From: an uncultured Loktanella sp.
Lineage (GTDB): Bacteria > Pseudomonadota > Alphaproteobacteria > Rhodobacterales > Rhodobacteraceae
Length of the DNA stretch: 5,145 nt
Direction: 5' to 3'
Assembly (NCBI GenBank): GCA_913061335.1
Contig: CAJXTP010000217.1
Location: 1-5,145, forward strand
Shown here piece by piece: positions 4,033 through 5,145 of this stretch. The translations under genes and the position numbers were made by a program. Each line of letters opens with the position of its first letter. The stretch's first letter is position 1. Below the pieces are notes generated by a model. The model saw nothing but the letters and a program-made list of their open reading frames with translations, ran no database searches and had not been told where the DNA came from.

Positions 4033-5145
4033 TTACTGATTTGCTAAGATTACCGTCTCAGGTAACACAACCCGAAACGCAGCTCCGCTTTGGCCCGGAA
4101 GATAGGTAATCTGCCCGCCCAAACGGGTCATAATCTCGCGGCAAATCGCAAGCCCAAGACCCGCGCCGCCCGCCTTACCCTCATCTGAAACGCGGGCGAA
4201 CTTTTCAAAGATAATCTGCTGATTTTCAGATCGAATGCCACTGCCATTATCAATAAAATCAATACGGTACGCGCCGTTGTTGCGCGATACTTCAATCCGC
4301 AGCACAGGCTTTTGTGCATCACAATATTTATGCGCGTTTGCGATCAAATTAATAAATACTTGCACAAGACGATCCAGATCAGTGCGCAACATCACACCCT
4401 CTGCGGCGAGCGTGCGTTTGATCTTTAAATCAACGCCATGCCCTGCCACGCTGACAGCGCGATCAATCAACGCGCTTAGCCCACCAGTTTGAACCTGCAA
4501 CACGACCTCACCATTGGCGAGCACGGACAGGTCCAAAAGATCGTCAAGAAGCCGCGTCAAACGCAGGGTTTCATCATGGATAATGCCCGCATATTTGCCC
4601 TGCTCAGCAGCGGTCATATCGCTATCACGCAAGATCTCGGAAAACGACCGGATAGAGGTCATCGGCGTGCGCAATTCATGGCTGATCTGACTTAGAAACG
4701 CGTCCTTTTGCACCGACAAAGCGGTTAGCTGCTCGTTCGCATCACGCAGGGCGCGCGCAGTGCGATCTTGCTCTGCCGATTTGGCCTCAAGCTGGTTGGA
4801 GTATTCCAAAATTTGCGCGGCCTCGTCCGCAACGGCAATCAGGTCTTCAACGGACACGCCACTGCCATCGGTTAACTGGCCAATCATCGCATGAGCCGTG
4901 GCCGCCCCCACAGAGCCAGCCATTTCGCGTTCTAAATTTTCTAGAAACTCCGAGGTAACATCAGGTAGATAGCCGGACTTCCCTTGCCTACTTGCAGCGC
5001 GTTGGAAAAACGCCTGCGCCTCAGTGCCACCAATAATGCGCTGCGACATGATCAGCAAATCTTCGGCGCTGGCAGCACTGGTGCGCCACGGCTGCGATCC
5101 GGTTGAATGATCAAACAAGTTGACGAACTGCGCGCCTTGCAAACG
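4033..5145 (-). CDS. Sensor histidine kinase, C-terminal kinase part (5' end beyond right edge), probably symporter-linked
   Basis: The frame is open to the window edge (…RLQGAQFVNLF), so this is the C-terminal part of a longer protein; 370 whole codons are visible. Numbering from Q2 of LQGAQ: an all-helical region (about 20-115, SAASAEDLLIMSQRIIGG, then GYLPDVTSEFLENLEREMAG and GAATAHAMIGQL), a coiled coil (about 108-147), the HisKA H-box with phospho-acceptor H155 (SQISHELRTPMTSIRSFSEI), the N-box (NLIANAHKYC), G1 (DNGSGI), the F-box (FEKF) and G2 (GGAGLGLAI). All ATPase motifs are intact. The juxtamembrane segment (LQxxxFVNxF followed by the helical region) resembles kinases fused to an SLC5-type sodium:solute symporter, such as the CbrA class, so a multi-pass sensor/transport domain is expected to the right of the window. 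There is no C-terminal receiver domain and no response-regulator gene downstream; its partner may lie upstream or elsewhere. The stop is TAA at 4035-4033. Confidence 0.88.
   Translation of the reverse strand, partial: RLQGAQFVNLFDHSTGSQPWRTSAASAEDLLIMSQRIIGGTEAQAFFQRAASRQGKSGYLPDVTSEFLENLEREMAGSVGAATAHAMIGQLTDGSGVSVEDLIAVADEAAQILEYSNQLEAKSAEQDRTARALRDANEQLTALSVQKDAFLSQISHELRTPMTSIRSFSEILRDSDMTAAEQGKYAGIIHDETLRLTRLLDDLLDLSVLANGEVVLQVQTGGLSALIDRAVSVAGHGVDLKIKRTLAAEGVMLRTDLDRLVQVFINLIANAHKYCDAQKPVLRIEVSRNNGAYRIDFIDNGSGIRSENQQIIFEKFARVSDEGKAGGAGLGLAICREIMTRLGGQITYLPGQSGAAFRVVLPETVILANQ

Noticed and set aside
3603..4039. Rightward open frames opposite the FliM-like gene
   Set aside because: Translations rich in Gln, Pro, His and Ser, typical of the antisense of alphaproteobacterial genes; the minus-strand frame has a recognisable SpoA domain.
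4033..5142. TTG at 5142-5140 as the true start of the kinase
   Set aside because: The frame stays open to the window edge (an Arg codon precedes), and the protein would begin inside the juxtamembrane region typical of longer kinases; treated as a truncated gene.
1..5145. CRISPR array, insertion sequence, tRNA or phage-like element
   Set aside because: No regularly spaced repeats, transposase-like frame, terminal inverted repeats or cloverleaf were found by eye; gene order looks like ordinary chromosome.

Overview
The window reads as chromosome of a marine alphaproteobacterium of the Rhodobacteraceae (roseobacter-like). The clues are an N-terminal GapR/DUF2312 fragment, a FliM/FliN-type protein of the divergent form seen in that family, a SqrR/BigR-type ArsR regulator, and a histidine kinase of the sodium:solute-symporter-linked type. 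This taxonomic placement is inference from protein style; no rRNA or marker gene is present. The DNA is densely coding, with no tRNA, rRNA, CRISPR array, insertion sequence or other mobile-element signature seen.

Left edge (1-482): the start of a gapR-like gene runs leftward off the window. It is followed by a 109-nt divergent gap holding a 10-bp palindrome and a small inverted repeat, then a rightward 69-residue protein with two membrane segments.

Centre (435-3052): a self-contained sulfur/persulfide module. A leftward SqrR/BigR-like repressor, with the two cysteines at the 66-residue spacing known for persulfide sensing, is divergent from a rightward four-gene operon. The operon order is an ETHE1/Blh-type metallo-beta-lactamase-fold persulfide dioxygenase, two half-size YeeE/YedE (sulfur transport) membrane proteins, and a DUF442 rhodanese-like sulfurtransferase. 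The genes are 16 nt apart or overlapping. The divergent gap contains a perfect 13-2-13 palindrome (814-841), which is the obvious operator. The inferred logic is that reactive sulfur species oxidise the repressor to a tri- or tetrasulfide bridge and release the palindrome; the operon then moves sulfur compounds across the membrane and oxidises persulfide to sulfite. No sulfide:quinone reductase lies in the window.

Right part (3049-5145): two leftward genes. The upstream one, cut by the right edge, encodes the cytoplasmic kinase half of a large sensor histidine kinase, probably fused to an SLC5-type symporter domain outside the window. Downstream of it is a FliM/FliN-type SpoA-domain protein, with no other flagellar gene in view. 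Its stop codon interlocks with that of the DUF442 gene.

Most of this is recognisable biology. The points most worth a second look are the near-perfect operator, the 48-nt codon-register antisense overlap that gives the repressor a His/Asp-rich tail, and the orphan FliM-like gene paired with a transporter-type sensor kinase.
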